From: Pseudooceanicola antarcticus
Lineage (GTDB): Bacteria > Pseudomonadota > Alphaproteobacteria > Rhodobacterales > Rhodobacteraceae
Assembly: GCF_900215355.1 (NCBI RefSeq)
Contig: NZ_OBEA01000003.1
Location: forward strand, 310,001 to 374,000
Length of the DNA stretch: 64,000 bases
Direction of reading: 5' to 3'
The notes under the pieces were generated by a model that was not told where the DNA came from, made no database searches, and worked only from the letters and a program-made list of their open reading frames with translations. A program made the position numbers and the translations under genes. Positions 52,876 through 62,429 of this stretch are shown piece after piece (position 1 is the first letter of the stretch; every line of letters starts with the position of its first letter).

Positions 52876-53631
52876 ATGACCGACGCAAGCCGTATCGCCA
52901 CGCCGCAGGGCCGGACCCTGGCCTATCACCTGACCGAAGCGGCGGGGGAGCGCCCGACGGTGGTCTTCCTGGGCGGGTTCAACTCGGACATGGGCGGCAC
53001 CAAGGCGGTCTTCCTCGAGGAATGGTGCGCCGGGCAGGGCCTGTCGTTCCTGCGCTTCGACTACTCGGGCCACGGCGAAAGCTCCGAGGCCTTCACAGAT
53101 GGCTGTATCGGTGACTGGGCCGAGGATGCCGCGTTCATCCTCTCCGAGGTGACCTCGGGGCCGCTGATCCTCGTGGGGTCGTCGATGGGGGGCTGGATCT
53201 CGCTGCTGATGACCCGCCGCATGCCCGAACGCATCGCGGGCCTCGTCACCATCGCCGCCGCCCCCGATTTCACCGAGGACAGCATGTGGGCGGGCTTCAC
53301 CGAGGCGCAGCGCCTGGCGCTGGAGATGGTGGAACAAGTCGCCCTGCCGTCGGAATACGGCGAGCCCTACGTGATCACCAAGCGGCTGATCGAGGACGGG
53401 CGCAACCACCTGCTGCTGCGCGATCCCGTCCCGCTGCCCTTCCCGGTGCGCTTCCTGCACGGCACCGCCGATGCGGATGTCGAGCTGTCGGTCGCCCTGC
53501 GCCTGATGGAACGGGCCGAGGGGGCCGATATCCACCTGCGCCTGGTCAAGGGCGCGGACCACAGGTTCTCGACGCCGGAATGCCTGGCGCTGATCTCGGG
53601 CGCCATCGAAGAGGTGCTGGCCGCGCTCTAG
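52876..53631 (+). CDS. Alpha/beta hydrolase
   Basis: The 251-residue protein has the nucleophile elbow LVGSSMGGWISLLMTRRMP (GxSxG as GSSMG), an oxyanion stretch (VVFLGGFNSDMGGTKA), a catalytic acid in RFLHGTADADVELSVALR, and the His in LVKGADHRFSTPECLALI. The pattern of FDYSGHGESSEAF, with GFNSDM before it, is like the ABHD10-type depalmitoylating esterases of bacteria and mitochondria. The ATG at 52876 follows AGGGGAG. It starts 54 bases after the MFS gene and may be co-transcribed. Confidence 0.9.
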   Translation: MTDASRIATPQGRTLAYHLTEAAGERPTVVFLGGFNSDMGGTKAVFLEEWCAGQGLSFLRFDYSGHGESSEAFTDGCIGDWAEDAAFILSEVTSGPLILVGSSMGGWISLLMTRRMPERIAGLVTIAAAPDFTEDSMWAGFTEAQRLALEMVEQVALPSEYGEPYVITKRLIEDGRNHLLLRDPVPLPFPVRFLHGTADADVELSVALRLMERAEGADIHLRLVKGADHRFSTPECLALISGAIEEVLAAL

Positions 53632-53667
53632 GCGGCCAGGCGCCTGCCCGGCGCCCGGCCTCGGCGC

Positions 53668-54372
53668 TCAGGCCTTCTTCTTCTCGGGGATCAGCTGCTG
53701 CGCCATGCCGGCGAGCAGCAGGTAGAGGCTGACGATCACCAGCAGCACCTCGGTCCAGTCGGGCATGACGAAATTGCGCAGGGTGCCATAAAGAGCCAGG
53801 GTCACCCAGAGGGCTGCCATGGGCAGGGTGACCTGCCGCCAGCGCTTGGTGCGGACCGGGTGGATGAACTTCAGCGGCAGGAACATCATCGGCGTCAGCA
53901 CCAGGATGATGGCGACCATGATCATCCAGTGCGGCTCGGTGGCGAAGAAGACCAGCACCACCATGTTCCAGCAGCCGGGGAAGCCCCAGAAGCTGTTGTC
54001 ATCGGTCTTCATCCGCGTGTCGGCGAAATAGACCGAGCTGGCAAAGGCGATCAGCAGCACGCCGAACCAGCCCGTCCAGCCCGGCAGCAGCCCGCTCTGG
54101 TAGAGGGCGAAGGCGGGAATGAAGACATAGGTCAGGAAGTCGATGATCAGGTCCAGCAGCACCCCGTCGATCTGGGCGGCGTGGGTCTTCACGTCGTAGC
54201 GCCGGGCCAGCGGCCCGTCGAGGCCGTCGACCGCGAAGGCCACCACCAGCCAGAGATACATTGTCTCCCAGGCCGAATTGGCCGCGGCGATGATCGCCAG
54301 CATGGAAAAGACCGCACCAGTGGCGGTCAGGAGATGGACGGAGACGGCGCGCATGCGGACAGGAGAAATCAT
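53668..54372 (-). CDS. pcs: Phosphatidylcholine synthase
   Basis: Pcs condenses CDP-diacylglycerol with choline to make phosphatidylcholine, a pathway found in bacteria that interact with eukaryotes and in many marine alphaproteobacteria. The 234-residue membrane protein has the CDP-alcohol transferase motif VDGLDGPLARRYDVKTHAAQ followed by IDGVLLDLIIDFLTYVFIPA (D-x2-DG-x2-AR-x-G/D-x3-D form), with about seven hydrophobic helices. The ATG at 54372 or 54354 (MRAVSVHLLTATGAV) is plausible; neither has a strong Shine-Dalgarno. Choline must be imported, and I see no transporter for it here. Confidence 0.91.
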   Translation of the reverse strand: MISPVRMRAVSVHLLTATGAVFSMLAIIAAANSAWETMYLWLVVAFAVDGLDGPLARRYDVKTHAAQIDGVLLDLIIDFLTYVFIPAFALYQSGLLPGWTGWFGVLLIAFASSVYFADTRMKTDDNSFWGFPGCWNMVVLVFFATEPHWMIMVAIILVLTPMMFLPLKFIHPVRTKRWRQVTLPMAALWVTLALYGTLRNFVMPDWTEVLLVIVSLYLLLAGMAQQLIPEKKKA

Positions 54373-54439
54373 GCAGGAGGCTAGCCACAAATCCGCAAGC
54401 GAGACAAGGGAATGCGACAGCGCAGGTGTCGGTCTGCGC

Positions 54440-55375
54440 TCATCTGCGCGGATGGGCCTTGCGGTAGACCTCCATCAGGCGGGCGCTGTCGACCGCCGTA
54501 TAGGCCTGGGTGGTCGAAAGGCTGGCATGTCCCAGCAGCTCCTGGATCGCCCGCAGATCGCCGCCTGCGTTGAGCAGGTGGGTGGCGAAGCTGTGGCGCA
54601 TGGCATGGGGCGTGGCGCTGGCGGGCAGGCCCATCTGGGCCCGCACCTGGGCCATGGCCTTGCGGATCGATTGCGGCGGCAGGGGGCCACCCCTTATGCC
54701 GCGAAACACCGGCAGGTCGGGCTCCATCGGCCAGGGGCAGAGCGCCATGTAGCGCTCGACGCTGGCGCGGGCCGGGGCGATCAGCGGAACGATGCGCTCC
54801 TTGCCGCCCTTGCCGCGAATGCGCAGGCTGTCGCCCAGGGGCAGGTCGGCACCGCTGAGGCCAAGCGCCTCTGAAATCCGCAGCCCGCAGCCATAGAGCA
54901 ACGTCACCACCGCCACGTCGCGGGCCGAAACCCAGTCGCGGGCATCCTGTTCGCCCAGTTGCTCCAGCATCTGCGCCGCATCGGGCTCGGACAGCGGGCG
55001 CGGCAGCTTGCGCTGGTAGCGCGGCGAGCGGGCCGAAAGCACCGCCGTGGCATCGAAGCCTTCGCGTTCGGCCAGCCAGCGATAGAAGCCCTTCACGGCG
55101 GAAAGCTTGCGCGCCAGGCTGCGCGGCCCGCAACCACCGGCGCGCAGATGCGCCATCCAGGCCCGCATGTCGCTGAGCGTGACCTCCTTCAGAGGCCCCA
55201 GGCCCTGGGGCCCGCCCTTGTGGTGGCTCATGAAGGAGAGATAGTCGACGAGATCGCCGCGATAGGCGGTCAGCGTGTTGTCGGCCCGGTCCAGCAAGGC
55301 GCCCTGCGCCTCCAGCCAGTCGGCCAGCGCATCGCGCGCCGCCGCCGAAATCGCAAGACCGCCGTCCCGGCTCAT
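54440..55375 (-). CDS. xerC: Tyrosine recombinase XerC
   Basis: XerC with XerD resolves chromosome dimers at dif. The 311-residue protein has the N-terminal core-binding domain (DALADWLEAQGALLDRADNT, then LTAYRGDLVDYLSFMSHHKG) and the catalytic domain with the active-site set: Arg in LLYGCGLRISEALGL, Lys in IRGKGGKERIVPL, HxxR in HAMRHSFATHLLNAGGD, His in LGHASLSTTQAY and Tyr in that last motif. Nearby DUF484 is the usual partner gene; the two overlap by four bases (ATGA). Confidence 0.93.
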   Translation of the reverse strand: MSRDGGLAISAAARDALADWLEAQGALLDRADNTLTAYRGDLVDYLSFMSHHKGGPQGLGPLKEVTLSDMRAWMAHLRAGGCGPRSLARKLSAVKGFYRWLAEREGFDATAVLSARSPRYQRKLPRPLSEPDAAQMLEQLGEQDARDWVSARDVAVVTLLYGCGLRISEALGLSGADLPLGDSLRIRGKGGKERIVPLIAPARASVERYMALCPWPMEPDLPVFRGIRGGPLPPQSIRKAMAQVRAQMGLPASATPHAMRHSFATHLLNAGGDLRAIQELLGHASLSTTQAYTAVDSARLMEVYRKAHPRR

Positions 55376-56088
55376 GACAGCCAGCGGCGCATCGTCCTCT
55401 CGAAGACGCCGGCGAAGAAGCCCAGCAGGTCGGTGCCCTGCTGCGGGGTGAACTGGTGCGGGTCCTCGGACCCCATCAGCAGCATCCCCGGCAGTCGCCC
55501 GGTGCCGAAGTCCAGCCGCAGGCAGGCTTCCGAGAAGGTATAGGCGGATTTCTCGCCGTAGAGCTCGGCGGGGCCGGCCTCGATCTGGCGCAGCACCACC
55601 TGGCGGGTGGGAGAGTTGCGGTGGCCGTCCATGTAGGCGGCGATGAAGCCCGGTTCGACCACCCGCAGCACCTCGCCCAGACGGCTGACCGCCGGGTCGT
55701 CGCCCGCTTCATTGGATTCCAGCACCAGGTGCATCGAATCGACGCCCAGGATGTCGCTGACCTCGCCCTCGAGATCACGCAGGAAGGTCTCGAACTCCTG
55801 CGCGTCCATCATGCGCAGCAGGGCGCGGTGGATCTGGTTGGTCCCGGCGAGGTTCTCGTAGGCCGCGGCGATGACGCTGCGGTGGGTATCCTCGAGCCGG
55901 TCAAGCCGCGCTTCCAGGCGCTCCATGGCGATGCCGCGCAGGTCGACGATATTGCCGCCCATGGTCTTTTCATTGGCCGCAACGAGGGCCTGCATCATGT
56001 CGCGGTCATCAAGGATGATGTCGGGGCGTGCCAGGACCCGCTCGCGCAGCTTGCGGTCCAGCTCGGGCTTGCCGGGGGTCGTGTTCAT
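55372..56088 (-). CDS. DUF484 family protein
   Basis: The 238-residue GAF-like protein belongs to the DUF484 family, which usually sits beside xerC. Its N-terminus (ELDRKLRERVLARPDIILDD and RDMMQALVAANEKTMGGNIV) and middle (LEDTHRSVIAAAYENLAGTN, IHRALLRMMDAQEFETFLRD) are helical; the C-terminal part, ending LLGFFAGVFERTMRRWLS, resembles a ligand-sensing GAF fold. Function unknown, possibly linked to recombination or cell-cycle control. It precedes xerC with a four-base overlap. Confidence 0.88.
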   Translation of the reverse strand: MNTTPGKPELDRKLRERVLARPDIILDDRDMMQALVAANEKTMGGNIVDLRGIAMERLEARLDRLEDTHRSVIAAAYENLAGTNQIHRALLRMMDAQEFETFLRDLEGEVSDILGVDSMHLVLESNEAGDDPAVSRLGEVLRVVEPGFIAAYMDGHRNSPTRQVVLRQIEAGPAELYGEKSAYTFSEACLRLDFGTGRLPGMLLMGSEDPHQFTPQQGTDLLGFFAGVFERTMRRWLS

Positions 56089-56217
56089 TGCAGCCTCGGT
56101 GTTTCTCGTCGGTCGGGACGGTACCAGAATTCCGGGCCATTTTCGCGCGTTTTCACCAGGGGCGTCCAGAGGTGTTGCGCGGGGGGCAGAGACTTTGGTG
56201 GCAAGGCCGCAAATAAG

Positions 56218-56244
56218 AAAGCGGAGGGACTTTCCCTCCGCTTT
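56218..56244 (-). terminator. Terminator after the transaldolase gene
   Basis: A perfect 12-bp stem, AAAGCGGAGGGA and TCCCTCCGCTTT with a three-base loop, lies 22 bases after the stop codon. Confidence 0.78.
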
Positions 56245-56265
56245 CGAATGTTCATCAGGGGGGGA

Positions 56266-56919
56266 TCAGAGGATCTTGATTCCCGCGTCCTTGATGTCGG
56301 CCAGGAAGGCGGCCAGGCCCTTGTCGGTCAGGGGATGGTTGGCCAGGGCCTTGATCACGGCAGGCGGTGCGGTGATCACATCGGCACCAATCCGCGCAGA
56401 TTCGGCCACGTGGTTCGCGGTGCGGATCGAAGCGGCCAGGATCTCGGTCTCGTAGTTGTAGTTGTCGTAGACCGTGCGGATGTCCTCGATCAGCTGCATG
56501 CCGTCGAGGTTGATGTCATCGAGGCGGCCGATGAAGGGGCTGATGAAGGTCGCGCCGGCCTTGGCGGCCAGCAGCGCCTGGTTGGCGCTGAAGCAAAGCG
56601 TCACGTTGACCATGGCGCCATCGTCCGACAGCACCTTGCAGGCCTTCAGGCCGTCCCAGGTCAGCGGCACCTTCACCGCGATGTTGTCGGCGATCTCGAG
56701 AAGCTTGCGGCCTTCGGCGATCATCTGGTCGGCCTCGGTGGCGACGACCTCGGCAGAGACGGGGCCCTCGACGAGGTCGCAGATCTCCTTGGTCACTTCC
56801 AGGATGTCCCGGCCGGACTTCTTGATCAGCGAGGGGTTGGTGGTCACGCCGTCCACCATGCCAAGCTCATTCAGCTCGGCGATGGCGGGGACGTCGGCGG
56901 TATCGACGAAGAACTTCAT
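56266..56919 (-). CDS. fsa: Transaldolase-like fructose-6-phosphate aldolase
   Basis: The 217-residue enzyme is the short transaldolase/FSA type (class I aldolase). [20 protein letters not shown] is the usual opening; [16 protein letters not shown] holds the substrate loop, [20 protein letters not shown] the Schiff-base Lys (KVPLT), and [20 protein letters not shown] the family signature. It either transfers dihydroxyacetone in the pentose phosphate pathway or cleaves fructose 6-phosphate; members of this length in alphaproteobacteria are mostly annotated as transaldolase. Single gene; divergent from priA with a shared gap of about 85 bases. Confidence 0.93.
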   Translation of the reverse strand: MKFFVDTADVPAIAELNELGMVDGVTTNPSLIKKSGRDILEVTKEICDLVEGPVSAEVVATEADQMIAEGRKLLEIADNIAVKVPLTWDGLKACKVLSDDGAMVNVTLCFSANQALLAAKAGATFISPFIGRLDDINLDGMQLIEDIRTVYDNYNYETEILAASIRTANHVAESARIGADVITAPPAVIKALANHPLTDKGLAAFLADIKDAGIKIL

Positions 56920-57005
56920 GGCAAGGGTTCCCGTGGTTGATTGTGTCGCCCCGCGTTTACCCGATAGAGTGCACTGCCGAAACCCCTGACACGCGAGCGC
57001 GCCCT

Positions 57006-59258
57006 TTGGCCGACCCCGATCCTCTTTTCACTGCCTCGCTTTTCGACGAGACCCCCGCCTACAGCTATGCCCCCGCCGATTACGCGGCCGGAGAGCTGGT
57101 CTCGGTGCTGACCACGCAGCCGCTGGACCGGCCGCTGGACTACCTGGCGCCCGAGGGCGGGGTGGCGGATGGTGCCTTCGTCATGGTGCCGCTCGGACCG
57201 CGGCAGGTGCTGGGCGTGGTCTGGGGCAGGGGGCTGGGCGGTTTCGACCTGAAGAAGGCCCGGCGCATCCATGCCGTTCTGCCCGTGCCGCCGATGCGCG
57301 AAGAGATGCGCGACTTCCTGACCCGCGCGGGCGACTACACCCTGACCTCGATGCCCGCCATGCTGCGGCTGGCCACCCGCGCGCCGGGGCTGACCAACCC
57401 GCCCTCGATGCAGAAGGTCTACCGGCTGGGCGAGGGCGAACCGGATCGGATGACCGATGCGCGCAGCCGCGTTCTGGCGGTGCTGGAGGAATTCGGCGGC
57501 CTGGCCTTCACCCTGAAGGAGCTCTCGGATGCCGCCGGGGTCACCTCCTCGGTGATCAAGGGGCTGGTCAAGCAGGGCGCGGTCTTTGAAGAGAACACCC
57601 CCCGCGACCTGCCCTTCCCGCGGCTCGACCCCGCGCTGCCCGGCAAGACCCTCTCCGAGGCGCAACAGGCCGCCTCCGATACCCTGCGCGAGGGGATCAA
57701 TTCGGGCCGCTACGGCACCACCCTGCTGCGCGGCATCACCGGCTCGGGCAAGACCGAGGTCTACCTGGAAGCCGTCGCCGCCTGTCTTGCCAGGGGGCGT
57801 CAGGCCATGGTGCTGCTGCCCGAGATCGCGCTCTCGGCCGAATTCCTGTCTCGGGTCGAGAAGCGCTTCGGTGCCCGCCCCGCCGAATGGCACTCGGGCG
57901 TGACCATGACCGAGCGCCGCCGCACCTGGAAGATGGTGGCAGAGGGCGGCGCGCAGCTGGTCGTGGGCGCCCGCTCGGCGCTCTTCCTGCCCTACCGCGA
58001 TCTTGGCCTGATCGTGGTGGATGAGGAACACGACAGCTCCTACAAGCAGGAAGATGGCGTGCTCTACAACGCCCGCGACATGGCGGTGCTGCGCGCCTCC
58101 CTGGCGGGGGCCCAGGTGGTGCTGGCCTCGGCCACGCCCTCGCTGGAAAGCTGGGTCAACGCCCAGGCGGGCAAGTACCGCCGCCTCGACCTGAAATCCC
58201 GCTTCGGCTCCGCCGCCCTGCCCGAGATGCGCGCCATCGACATGCGCGCCGAGGACATGCCCAAGGGCCGCTGGATCTCGCCCCGGCTGCAATCCGAGGT
58301 GATGAAACGGGTCGAGAACGGCGAGCAGGCGCTCCTCTTTCTCAACCGGCGCGGCTATGCGCCGGTCACCCTCTGCCGCGCCTGCGGCGACCAGATCGAA
58401 TGCCCGCAATGCGACGCCCGCATGGTCGAGCACCGCTTCCTCAAGCGCCTGATGTGCCACCAGTGCGGCGAGAGCATGCCGATCCCCGAGACCTGCCCCA
58501 AGTGCGAGGCCGAGGGCACGCTCTCGGCCGTGGGGCCCGGTGTCGAGCGGCTGACCGAAGAGGCGACGGAGCTCTTCCCCGAGGCCCGTATCGCCACCCT
58601 CTCATCAGACCTCTTCGCCTCGGCCCGCGCCCTGAAACAGGCGGTCGAAACCATCGCCACCGGCGGCGCCGATATCATCGTCGGCACCCAGCTGGTGGCC
58701 AAGGGCCACAACTTCCCGCTGCTGACCCTGGTCGGCGTGATCGACGCCGACCTCGGCCTGCATGGCTCCGACATGCGGGCGGCGGAAAAGACCTTCCAGC
58801 TGATGCGCCAGGTGGCGGGCCGCGCGGGCCGCGCCGAGAAACCGGGCGAGGCGCTGATGCAGACCTTCCAGCCCGAACACCCGGTGATCCGCGCCATCCT
58901 CTCGGGCGACGAAGAGGAATTCTGGAACGCCGAGGCCGAAAGTCGCGCGCAGGCGGGCATGCCGCCCTTCGGGCGCATGGCCGGGATCATCCTGTCCTCG
59001 GAACGGGCCGAAGAGGCCTTCGAGGCCGGCACGATGCTGGCCCGCCACGACGGGCCGATCCGCCAGGCCGGCGCGGTGGTCTACGGTCCGGCCCCGGCCC
59101 CCATTGCCCGCATCCGCGGCTGGCACCGGGTGCGCATGCTGGTCAAGGCCCCGAAGGGCGTGGCGCTGCAACGGGCGGTCTCGGACTGGATCGGCGGGGT
59201 ACGGCTGCCGAAGACCCTGCGCCTCTCGGTCGATATCGATCCCCAAAGCTTCTACTGA
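57006..59258 (+). CDS. priA: Primosomal helicase PriA (replication restart)
   Basis: PriA reloads DnaB at broken forks. The 750-residue protein has an N-terminal 3'-DNA-binding domain ([20 protein letters not shown]), Walker [14 protein letters not shown], the DEEH motif [16 protein letters not shown] and eight zinc-binding cysteines ([13 protein letters not shown], then [17 protein letters not shown]). Helicase motif [20 protein letters not shown] and the [19 protein letters not shown] motif follow. The start is a TTG at 57006 or upstream at 56937 (also TTG); no ATG is in place, and I chose the downstream one because the sequence before it resembles intergenic DNA. Confidence 0.94.
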   Translation: MADPDPLFTASLFDETPAYSYAPADYAAGELVSVLTTQPLDRPLDYLAPEGGVADGAFVMVPLGPRQVLGVVWGRGLGGFDLKKARRIHAVLPVPPMREEMRDFLTRAGDYTLTSMPAMLRLATRAPGLTNPPSMQKVYRLGEGEPDRMTDARSRVLAVLEEFGGLAFTLKELSDAAGVTSSVIKGLVKQGAVFEENTPRDLPFPRLDPALPGKTLSEAQQAASDTLREGINSGRYGTTLLRGITGSGKTEVYLEAVAACLARGRQAMVLLPEIALSAEFLSRVEKRFGARPAEWHSGVTMTERRRTWKMVAEGGAQLVVGARSALFLPYRDLGLIVVDEEHDSSYKQEDGVLYNARDMAVLRASLAGAQVVLASATPSLESWVNAQAGKYRRLDLKSRFGSAALPEMRAIDMRAEDMPKGRWISPRLQSEVMKRVENGEQALLFLNRRGYAPVTLCRACGDQIECPQCDARMVEHRFLKRLMCHQCGESMPIPETCPKCEAEGTLSAVGPGVERLTEEATELFPEARIATLSSDLFASARALKQAVETIATGGADIIVGTQLVAKGHNFPLLTLVGVIDADLGLHGSDMRAAEKTFQLMRQVAGRAGRAEKPGEALMQTFQPEHPVIRAILSGDEEEFWNAEAESRAQAGMPPFGRMAGIILSSERAEEAFEAGTMLARHDGPIRQAGAVVYGPAPAPIARIRGWHRVRMLVKAPKGVALQRAVSDWIGGVRLPKTLRLSVDIDPQSFY

Positions 59259-59291
59259 CCCCCGCGTCCGCCTGGCCCGCCCCCCCTTGCG

Positions 59292-59356
59292 CATCACCAG
59301 GCTGAAAATACTCCGGGGGAATTGGGCCCGCAGGGCGCAAGGGGGCAGAGCCCCCC
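59292..59356 (-). repeat. Dispersed intergenic repeat, copy 5 (inverted)
   Basis: The core reads TCACCAGGCTGAAAATACTC on the plus strand (the reverse complement of copies 2 and 4), followed by a spacer and the hairpin GGGGGCAGAGCCCCC at 59341-59355. The order is the mirror of copy 2. It is placed between priA and an MFS gene. Confidence 0.78.
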
Positions 59357-59449
59357 CTTCGGACCCGCAAAATCCGCACATCCCGCTGCGCAAGGCCCGC
59401 GTCATCATTTTTCTGGGAGTTTCCGGTGACCGGGAGTAAAGGACATCGC

Positions 59450-60685
59450 ATGAAAACGACGACTCCCCTTGCCGAAGCGCAGAGCCTGCCCTTCTGGCGC
59501 CGCCCGCTGGCCCTGCTCTTCGTCATGGCGGCGGCGATGCCCATCTCCTTCGCCACCTGGTCGGCCCTGCTGAACAACTTCGTCATCGAGGCGGCAGAGT
59601 TCAACGGCTCGGACATCGGCTGGCTGCACACGGTCCGCGAGATCCCGGGCTTCCTGGCCATCGGGGTGATCCTGGTGCTGCTGATCGTGCGCGAACAGAC
59701 CCTGGCGCTGACCTCGCTGATGCTGCTGGGGATCTCGACGGCGCTGACGGCCTGGTTCCCCAGCCTCGGCGGCATCCTGGTGATCACCTTCCTCAGCTCG
59801 GTGGGTTTCCACTACTACGAGGCGGTGAACCAGTCGCTGCAGCTGCAATGGCTGACCAAGGAAGAGGCGCCGCGGGTGCTGGGCAAGCTGCTGGCCACCG
59901 GCTCGGCGGCGACACTGGTCAGCTACGGGCTGATCCTGATGCTCTGGGACCCGCTGGGGCTGACCTACAACATGGTCTACATGGCCGCAGGCGCCACCAC
60001 CCTGGCGCTGGTCGCCTTCGCCCGCTTCGCCTATCCGCAGTTCGAGGCCCCCCATCCGCAGCGCAAGACCATGGTGCTGCGCCGCCGCTACTGGCTTTAT
60101 TACCTGATGCAGTTCATGGCCGGCGCCCGCCGCCAGATCTTCGTCGTCTTCGCGGGCTTCATGATGGTCGAGCGCTTCGGCTTCGACGTGCACGAGGTCA
60201 CCTCGCTCTTCCTGATCACCCTGGTGTCGAACATGATCCTCGCCCCGGTGCTGGGCCGCGCCGTTGGCCACTTCGGCGAGCGCCGGGTGCTGCTGGTGGA
60301 ATATGCCTCGCTGGCGGTCATCTTCCTGCTCTACGGCGGGATCTACTATTTCTCCTGGGGTCTGGTGCTGGCGGCGGTGCTCTATGTCATCGACAATATC
60401 TTCTTCGCCCTGGCGCTGGCGCTGAAGACCTACTTCCAGAAGATCGCCGACCCCGGCGACATCGCCCCCACGGCGGCAGTGGCCTTCACCATCAACCACA
60501 TCGCGGCGGTCTTCCTGCCGGCGACGCTGGGCTACCTCTGGCTGGTCTCTCCCGGCGCGGTCTTCTTCCTTGCCGCCGGCATGGCCGCCTGCTCGTTCCT
60601 CTTCGCGCTGATGATCCCGCGCCACCCGGAACCGGGCTACGAGACCATCTTCGGCCGCAAGAAGCTGGCCGAAGCCGCAGAATAA
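59450..60685 (+). CDS. Major facilitator superfamily transporter
   Basis: The 411-residue protein has 12 helices (LALLFVMAAAMPISFATWSA, VREIPGFLAIGVILVLLIVR, LTSLMLLGISTALTAWFPSL and so on) and an MFS-type central loop near 195-205 (QFEAPHPQRKTMVLRRRYW). Conserved residues such as HYYEAVNQSLQLQWLTKEEA and AGARRQIFVVFAGFMMVERF suggest a family of its own within MFS, common in Rhodobacterales, with unknown substrate. The ATG at 59450 follows AAAGGA. Single gene. Confidence 0.87.
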   Translation: MKTTTPLAEAQSLPFWRRPLALLFVMAAAMPISFATWSALLNNFVIEAAEFNGSDIGWLHTVREIPGFLAIGVILVLLIVREQTLALTSLMLLGISTALTAWFPSLGGILVITFLSSVGFHYYEAVNQSLQLQWLTKEEAPRVLGKLLATGSAATLVSYGLILMLWDPLGLTYNMVYMAAGATTLALVAFARFAYPQFEAPHPQRKTMVLRRRYWLYYLMQFMAGARRQIFVVFAGFMMVERFGFDVHEVTSLFLITLVSNMILAPVLGRAVGHFGERRVLLVEYASLAVIFLLYGGIYYFSWGLVLAAVLYVIDNIFFALALALKTYFQKIADPGDIAPTAAVAFTINHIAAVFLPATLGYLWLVSPGAVFFLAAGMAACSFLFALMIPRHPEPGYETIFGRKKLAEAAE

Positions 60686-60740
60686 GGGCGCAGAGCCCCC
60701 GCACCCCTGCTTGACGGGGGCGCGGGCAGGCTCTACCCCC
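60686..60740. terminator. GC-rich inverted repeats between MFS and prmA genes
   Basis: GGGCGCAGAGCCCCCGCACC and the complementary GGGGGCGCGGGCAGGCTCTA face each other across CTGCTTGAC. The GCAGAGCCCCC piece resembles the hairpin of the dispersed repeat at 59341. No T-run is seen. Confidence 0.45.
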
Positions 60741-60766
60741 GCGCCAAACGCTCAAGCGAGGAACTC

Positions 60767-61642
60767 ATGGCCACCTGGACCGCACTGACCACCCTGACCA
60801 GCAAGGCGGACGCCGAGGCGCTCGGCGCCGCCATGGAAAACCTCGTGCCCGAGGCCACCGGCATCGGTGTCTTCGAGGTAGAGGACGACTCGGGCCTCTG
60901 GGAGGTCGGCGGCTACTTCGAGGAGAAGCCCGACATCGCCGGTCTCGAGCTTCTGGCCAAGATGAACGGCGCCAAGCCCTTCGCCGTCTCCGAGCTGCCC
61001 GAGACCGACTGGGTCGCCCATGTGAAGCGCGAGCTGGCGCCGGTCGAGGCCGGTCGCTTCTTCGTCTATGGCTCCCATGACGCCGACAAGGTGCCCCAGG
61101 ACCCCGCCAAGATCCCGCTGCTGATCGAGGCCGCCATGGCCTTCGGCACCGGCCACCACGGCACCACCCTGGGCTGCCTGCGGGCGCTGGACCGGCTGGA
61201 TACCGAAGGGTTCTCGACTGATCGCACCGCCGACATCGGTTGCGGCACCGCCGTGCTGGCCATGGCCGCCGCGCGGATCTGGCCCGGCACGCCCGTCGCC
61301 GGTGACATCGACCCGGTTGCGGTCGAGGTGGCCGAGGCCAACATGCGCGCCAACGACATGGCCGGCCGTGTCACCTGCGTCGAGGCCGCGGGCTTCGGCA
61401 ACCCGGCCCTGGAAGCCGGCGCCCCCTATGGCCTGGTCTTCGCCAATATCCTGATGGGGCCGCTGATCTCGCTGGCCCCCGATATCGCGGCGCACCTGGA
61501 AACCGGCGGCTACGCGATCCTCTCGGGCCTGCTGAACGAACAGGCCGATGCGGTGCAAGAGGCCTATGAAAACGCCGGGTTCACGCTCCACCACGCCGAG
61601 CAGATCCGCGAGTGGACCACGCTCACCCTGCGCAAGCTCTGA
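60767..61642 (+). CDS. prmA: Ribosomal protein L11 methyltransferase
   Basis: PrmA trimethylates ribosomal protein L11 using S-adenosylmethionine. The 291-residue protein has an N-terminal substrate domain (WTALTTLTSKADAEALGAAM) and a Rossmann methyltransferase domain with the SAM motif TADIGCGTAVLAMAAARIWP, DIDPVAVEVAEANMRAND, and AFGTGHHGTTLGCLRALDRL, the PrmA signature. FANILMGPLISLAPDIAAHL is the substrate-binding NxL motif. Normal length; the ATG is preceded by AGCGAGGAACTC. Confidence 0.96.
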   Translation: MATWTALTTLTSKADAEALGAAMENLVPEATGIGVFEVEDDSGLWEVGGYFEEKPDIAGLELLAKMNGAKPFAVSELPETDWVAHVKRELAPVEAGRFFVYGSHDADKVPQDPAKIPLLIEAAMAFGTGHHGTTLGCLRALDRLDTEGFSTDRTADIGCGTAVLAMAAARIWPGTPVAGDIDPVAVEVAEANMRANDMAGRVTCVEAAGFGNPALEAGAPYGLVFANILMGPLISLAPDIAAHLETGGYAILSGLLNEQADAVQEAYENAGFTLHHAEQIREWTTLTLRKL

Positions 61643-61780
61643 ACAGGCTCTCCGACCTTGGTCGCAAGGGGCGGTGATTGGTCCGAAAGGCCCAATTGCC
61701 GCCCCATTCGCGTTCTAGCCCTTGGGAATACCCGGCCGAAAGGCGGGGTCCTCCGGGGGGCGAGGCATCTGGGGAGAGCC

Positions 61781-62134
61781 ATGAACCAGTCCATGCGGAA
61801 CTTCGACGAGCGGCTGCGTCGCATCGAGCGCGCGCGTGGCGGCAAGGGGCGGGCGACCCGCTATCTCATCGACGACCGGGGCAGGGTGCGGCGGCGCGGT
61901 GCCCGGCGCTATTCGCTCTGGCGGCTGATCCGTGCGCTGGCCCTGCTGGCCCTGGCGCTCCTCGTCCTCAAGATCGTCGCTTTCGCGGCGCTCGGAGAGG
62001 CCGAATATGGCCACCGGGCCGAAGAGCTGGCCGCCGGCTCGGGCCTTGAGCAATTGATCGCCCGCGGGCTGGCGCCCGACCCCCTCACCCTGGCCCTGGC
62101 CCCTTATCTGCGCCCGCTGCTGAAAGACCTCTGA
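61781..62134 (+). CDS. Hypothetical basic protein with one membrane helix
   Basis: The 117-residue protein has a strongly basic N-terminal half (RLRRIERARGGKGRATRYLI, RGRVRRRGARRYSLWR), one membrane helix (LIRALALLALALLVLKIVAF), and a short C-terminal part (AEEGHRAEELAAGSGLEQ-like, GLAPDPLTLALAPYLRPLLK). I recognise no family. The positive-inside charge suggests the N-terminus is cytosolic, perhaps touching nucleic acid or lipid. The ATG at 61781 follows GGGGAGAGCC. Confidence 0.75.
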   Translation: MNQSMRNFDERLRRIERARGGKGRATRYLIDDRGRVRRRGARRYSLWRLIRALALLALALLVLKIVAFAALGEAEYGHRAEELAAGSGLEQLIARGLAPDPLTLALAPYLRPLLKDL

Positions 62135-62155
62135 GCCCCTCCGCCGGACATGAAG

Positions 62156-62185
62156 AAAGCCGCCCCGGTGTCCCGGAACGGCTTT
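62156..62185. terminator. Hairpin between the convergent genes at 62134 and 62235
   Basis: Stem AAAGCCG/CGGCTTT (62156-62162 and 62179-62185) with an inner CCGG/CCGG pairing. Only weak T-runs follow, on both sides, so it could serve either gene. Confidence 0.6.
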
Positions 62186-62234
62186 GCTTCTCGTACCCCG
62201 AAAGTGGCGGCCACGGGGGCCGCGTCGGGATCTG

Positions 62235-62429
62235 TTAGCGGGCGACGTCGTCGATATCGCCGCGGACGAGGCCGATATCGTTCAGTTCACGGTCGGTCAG
62301 GCGCGACAGGGCCTTCCGGGTCACACGGGCGTCGTTCCAGTTGACGACGGCGGCGACGAGGTGATGCACGGCCGAAGCGATCGGCAGGGCGAAGGAGGTC
62401 GAGGCGGCGTTGCGGGTGATATGGGTCAT
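62235..62429 (-). CDS. DUF1127 small protein
   Basis: The 64-residue protein ends with the DUF1127 motif LSRLTDRELNDIGLVRGDID, an arginine- and acid-rich helical segment common in alphaproteobacteria, often in small proteins that bind RNA or affect phosphate and stress responses. The N-terminus has a hydrophobic helix (ALPIASAVHHLVAAVVNW). The upstream region, 62430-62560, carries repeated ATTTCTGCATG-type sequence. Confidence 0.87.
   Translation of the reverse strand: MTHITRNAASTSFALPIASAVHHLVAAVVNWNDARVTRKALSRLTDRELNDIGLVRGDIDDVAR

Noticed and set aside
49227-53114. A plus-strand open frame of 1295 codons across thrS
   Set aside because: It is antisense to thrS and out of frame with the MFS gene. 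It has no conserved domains; very long shadow frames arise from the strong G/C bias at third positions.
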